Shown here in pieces: positions 4,018 to 5,142 of a stretch of 5,142 nucleotides of DNA. A program made the translations under genes and the position numbers. Position 1 is the first letter of the stretch. Every line of letters begins with the position of its first letter. The stretch is from Oscillospiraceae bacterium (lineage in GTDB: Bacteria; Bacillota; Clostridia; Oscillospirales; Acutalibacteraceae): contig CACZON010000278.1 in the NCBI GenBank assembly GCA_902782805.1, positions 1 through 5,142 of the forward strand, given 5' to 3'. The notes below the pieces were generated by a model. The model had not been told where the DNA came from and made no database searches. It saw only the letters and a program-made list of their open reading frames with translations.

Positions 4018-5142
4018 ATGAAGCGTTTCCTGCGTAAATCTACAGCGGCCCTCCTTACTTTCCTGATGGTTTTCTCGATGTTTGTTTCGAGGCTTCCGGT
4101 CAGGGCGGAAGGAGACGATCCGGAACCGACCGTCGAATGTATCGAGGAGGTCCCGATCACGATTCCCGCTCCCGAGATCGGAGCGGCTCCGGAGTATTTT
4201 CCGGTAATTCCTTCCGGAACGCTGAATTATTGCGATTACGATAGCACATATATGCGCAATGGTGTGCGCTGGCAAAACGAGACGACCGGGGATTATCTCG
4301 AACCGGATTACGACGTATTTGCATCGGATACGCAATACACGGTTACGGTGTTATTGTACGCGGACGCGGATTTCTATTTTTCCGATGAAGTGACTGCAAC
4401 CGTCAACGACAGCGCGGCGGCAGCCTATGTGGATGAAAGAGAAGAAAACTTAGTTGTGGAGTATACGTTCGACGCGTTGACGGATCCCGACGAGCCGGCG
4501 CTGGAAGAGAACGGCTATACCTATACGGTCGGTGATTCCGAAACCGCGACGATCACCGGGTACAACGGAGAAGATACGGATCTTGCGATTCCCTCGGAAA
4601 TCGGCGGCTATCCGGTAACCGCGATCGGGGACGGCGCGTTTGCGTCGGCGCCGATCACTTCGGTTACCGTTCCTTCGGGCGTTGAAAGCATCGGCTATTA
4701 CGCGTTCGGCAGCTGCGCTTCGCTTATTTCGGCAAATCTGCCGGGAACGCTGACGAATCTCGGAACGTGCGTCTTTGAAGACTGCAGAATGCTGGAATCT
4801 GTGGAACTTTATGAAGGCATCCCGGAGATTTCGGATGATATGTTCAAAGGGTGCAGCGATCTTTCCTCGATTGTGATTCCTTCGCCGGCTGCCCGGATCG
4901 GCACGGGAGCGTTCATTTATTGCTCGAACCTCGCTTCGGTAACGATTCCGGCAAGCGTTGCGGTGATTGAAAGCGATGCGTTCTGCGAATGTGAATCGCT
5001 CTCTGAAATTACGTTTATCGGAACGCAGGAGCAGTGGGACAGCATAACCATTTATAACGATGACTACGGCAATGAACCGATCTTTCATACGGTGATGCAT
5101 TTCTCCGGGGAGGAGCCCTCGTCGGAATTCTTATATGAATCC
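4018..5142 (+). CDS. Secreted BspA-like leucine-rich-repeat (LRR_5) surface protein (partial, 3' end outside window)
   Basis: The frame is open for 375 codons to the window edge. The ATG follows AAAGGCGG (4001-4008), one base off a perfect ribosome binding site, with 9 nt between. Residues 1-30 form a Sec signal peptide: basic MKRFLRK, a hydrophobic core at 10-23, and a likely cut after VRA (28-30). An all-beta module at about 44-151 has the pattern PITIPAPEIGAAP (46-58), GVRW (82-85), YTVTVLLYADADFYF (107-121), ATVND (127-131) and YTF (149-151), recurrent in Clostridia surface proteins. From about 164 come LRR_5 units, with six consecutive 22-23-residue repeats starting at 203, 225, 248, 271, 294 and 317, each built like IGxxAFxxCxxLxSVTIP. 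The last ends in IGTQEQWDSI, a usual closing form. BspA-like proteins sit on the cell surface and often mediate adhesion; the ligand here is unknown. Wall-anchoring or dockerin parts, if any, lie beyond the window. Confidence 0.9.
   Translation, partial: MKRFLRKSTAALLTFLMVFSMFVSRLPVRAEGDDPEPTVECIEEVPITIPAPEIGAAPEYFPVIPSGTLNYCDYDSTYMRNGVRWQNETTGDYLEPDYDVFASDTQYTVTVLLYADADFYFSDEVTATVNDSAAAAYVDEREENLVVEYTFDALTDPDEPALEENGYTYTVGDSETATITGYNGEDTDLAIPSEIGGYPVTAIGDGAFASAPITSVTVPSGVESIGYYAFGSCASLISANLPGTLTNLGTCVFEDCRMLESVELYEGIPEISDDMFKGCSDLSSIVIPSPAARIGTGAFIYCSNLASVTIPASVAVIESDAFCECESLSEITFIGTQEQWDSITIYNDDYGNEPIFHTVMHFSGEEPSSEFLYES

Noticed and set aside
4450..5100. A 216-codon open frame on the minus strand opposite the LRR gene
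   Set aside because: The composition is Arg/Asn/Asp-rich with no domain, and the opposite strand carries clear LRR_5 repeats and a signal peptide.

Overview
The window looks like chromosomal DNA from a Gram-positive Bacillota, most likely a gut-type Clostridia. This rests on strong AGGAGG-type ribosome binding sites at most starts, sigma-A-like promoters, compact Rho-independent terminators and protein families typical of that group: a VanW/PG_binding_4 protein, a DUF4380 protein, a lipoprotein cyclophilin, a two-helix SPFH protein and a BspA-like leucine-rich-repeat surface protein. Coding DNA is GC-rich. The exception is the stretch before the last gene, where a hand count of 3781-3960 gives about 27% GC. 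No species can be named from the sequence.

Layout: (1) 1-720, minus strand: 5' part of a membrane-anchored VanW-family-type protein that runs off the left edge. (2) 721-906: divergent intergenic region with a promoter on each strand, an 8-bp inverted repeat and a perfect 14-bp palindrome. (3) 907-1890, plus: a DUF4380 (galactose-mutarotase-like) protein. (4) 1907-1939: a strong hairpin that can terminate both convergent genes. (5) 1956-2567, minus: a cyclophilin-type peptidyl-prolyl isomerase lipoprotein. (6) 2568-2723: a second divergent intergenic region. (7) 2724-3650, plus: an SPFH/band 7 protein followed by a terminator. (8) 3749-4017: an AT-rich gene-free stretch with overlapping inverted repeats and a strong promoter. 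(9) 4018-5142, plus: a secreted BspA-like LRR protein running off the right edge.

Each gene appears to be its own transcription unit, arranged as divergent and convergent pairs, so there is no operon from which to infer a pathway. The common theme is the cell envelope: a wall-associated protein, an extracytoplasmic folding lipoprotein, a membrane-microdomain scaffold and a secreted repeat protein. The DUF4380 protein is cytoplasmic and probably binds sugars.

I found no phage, transposon, CRISPR, tRNA or rRNA, and no convincing undescribed multi-gene system. The parts most worth a second look are regulatory: the promoter of the LRR gene, whose -35/-10 spacer is filled by an inverted repeat inside a larger nest of repeats, and the palindromes between the two left-hand divergent promoters.
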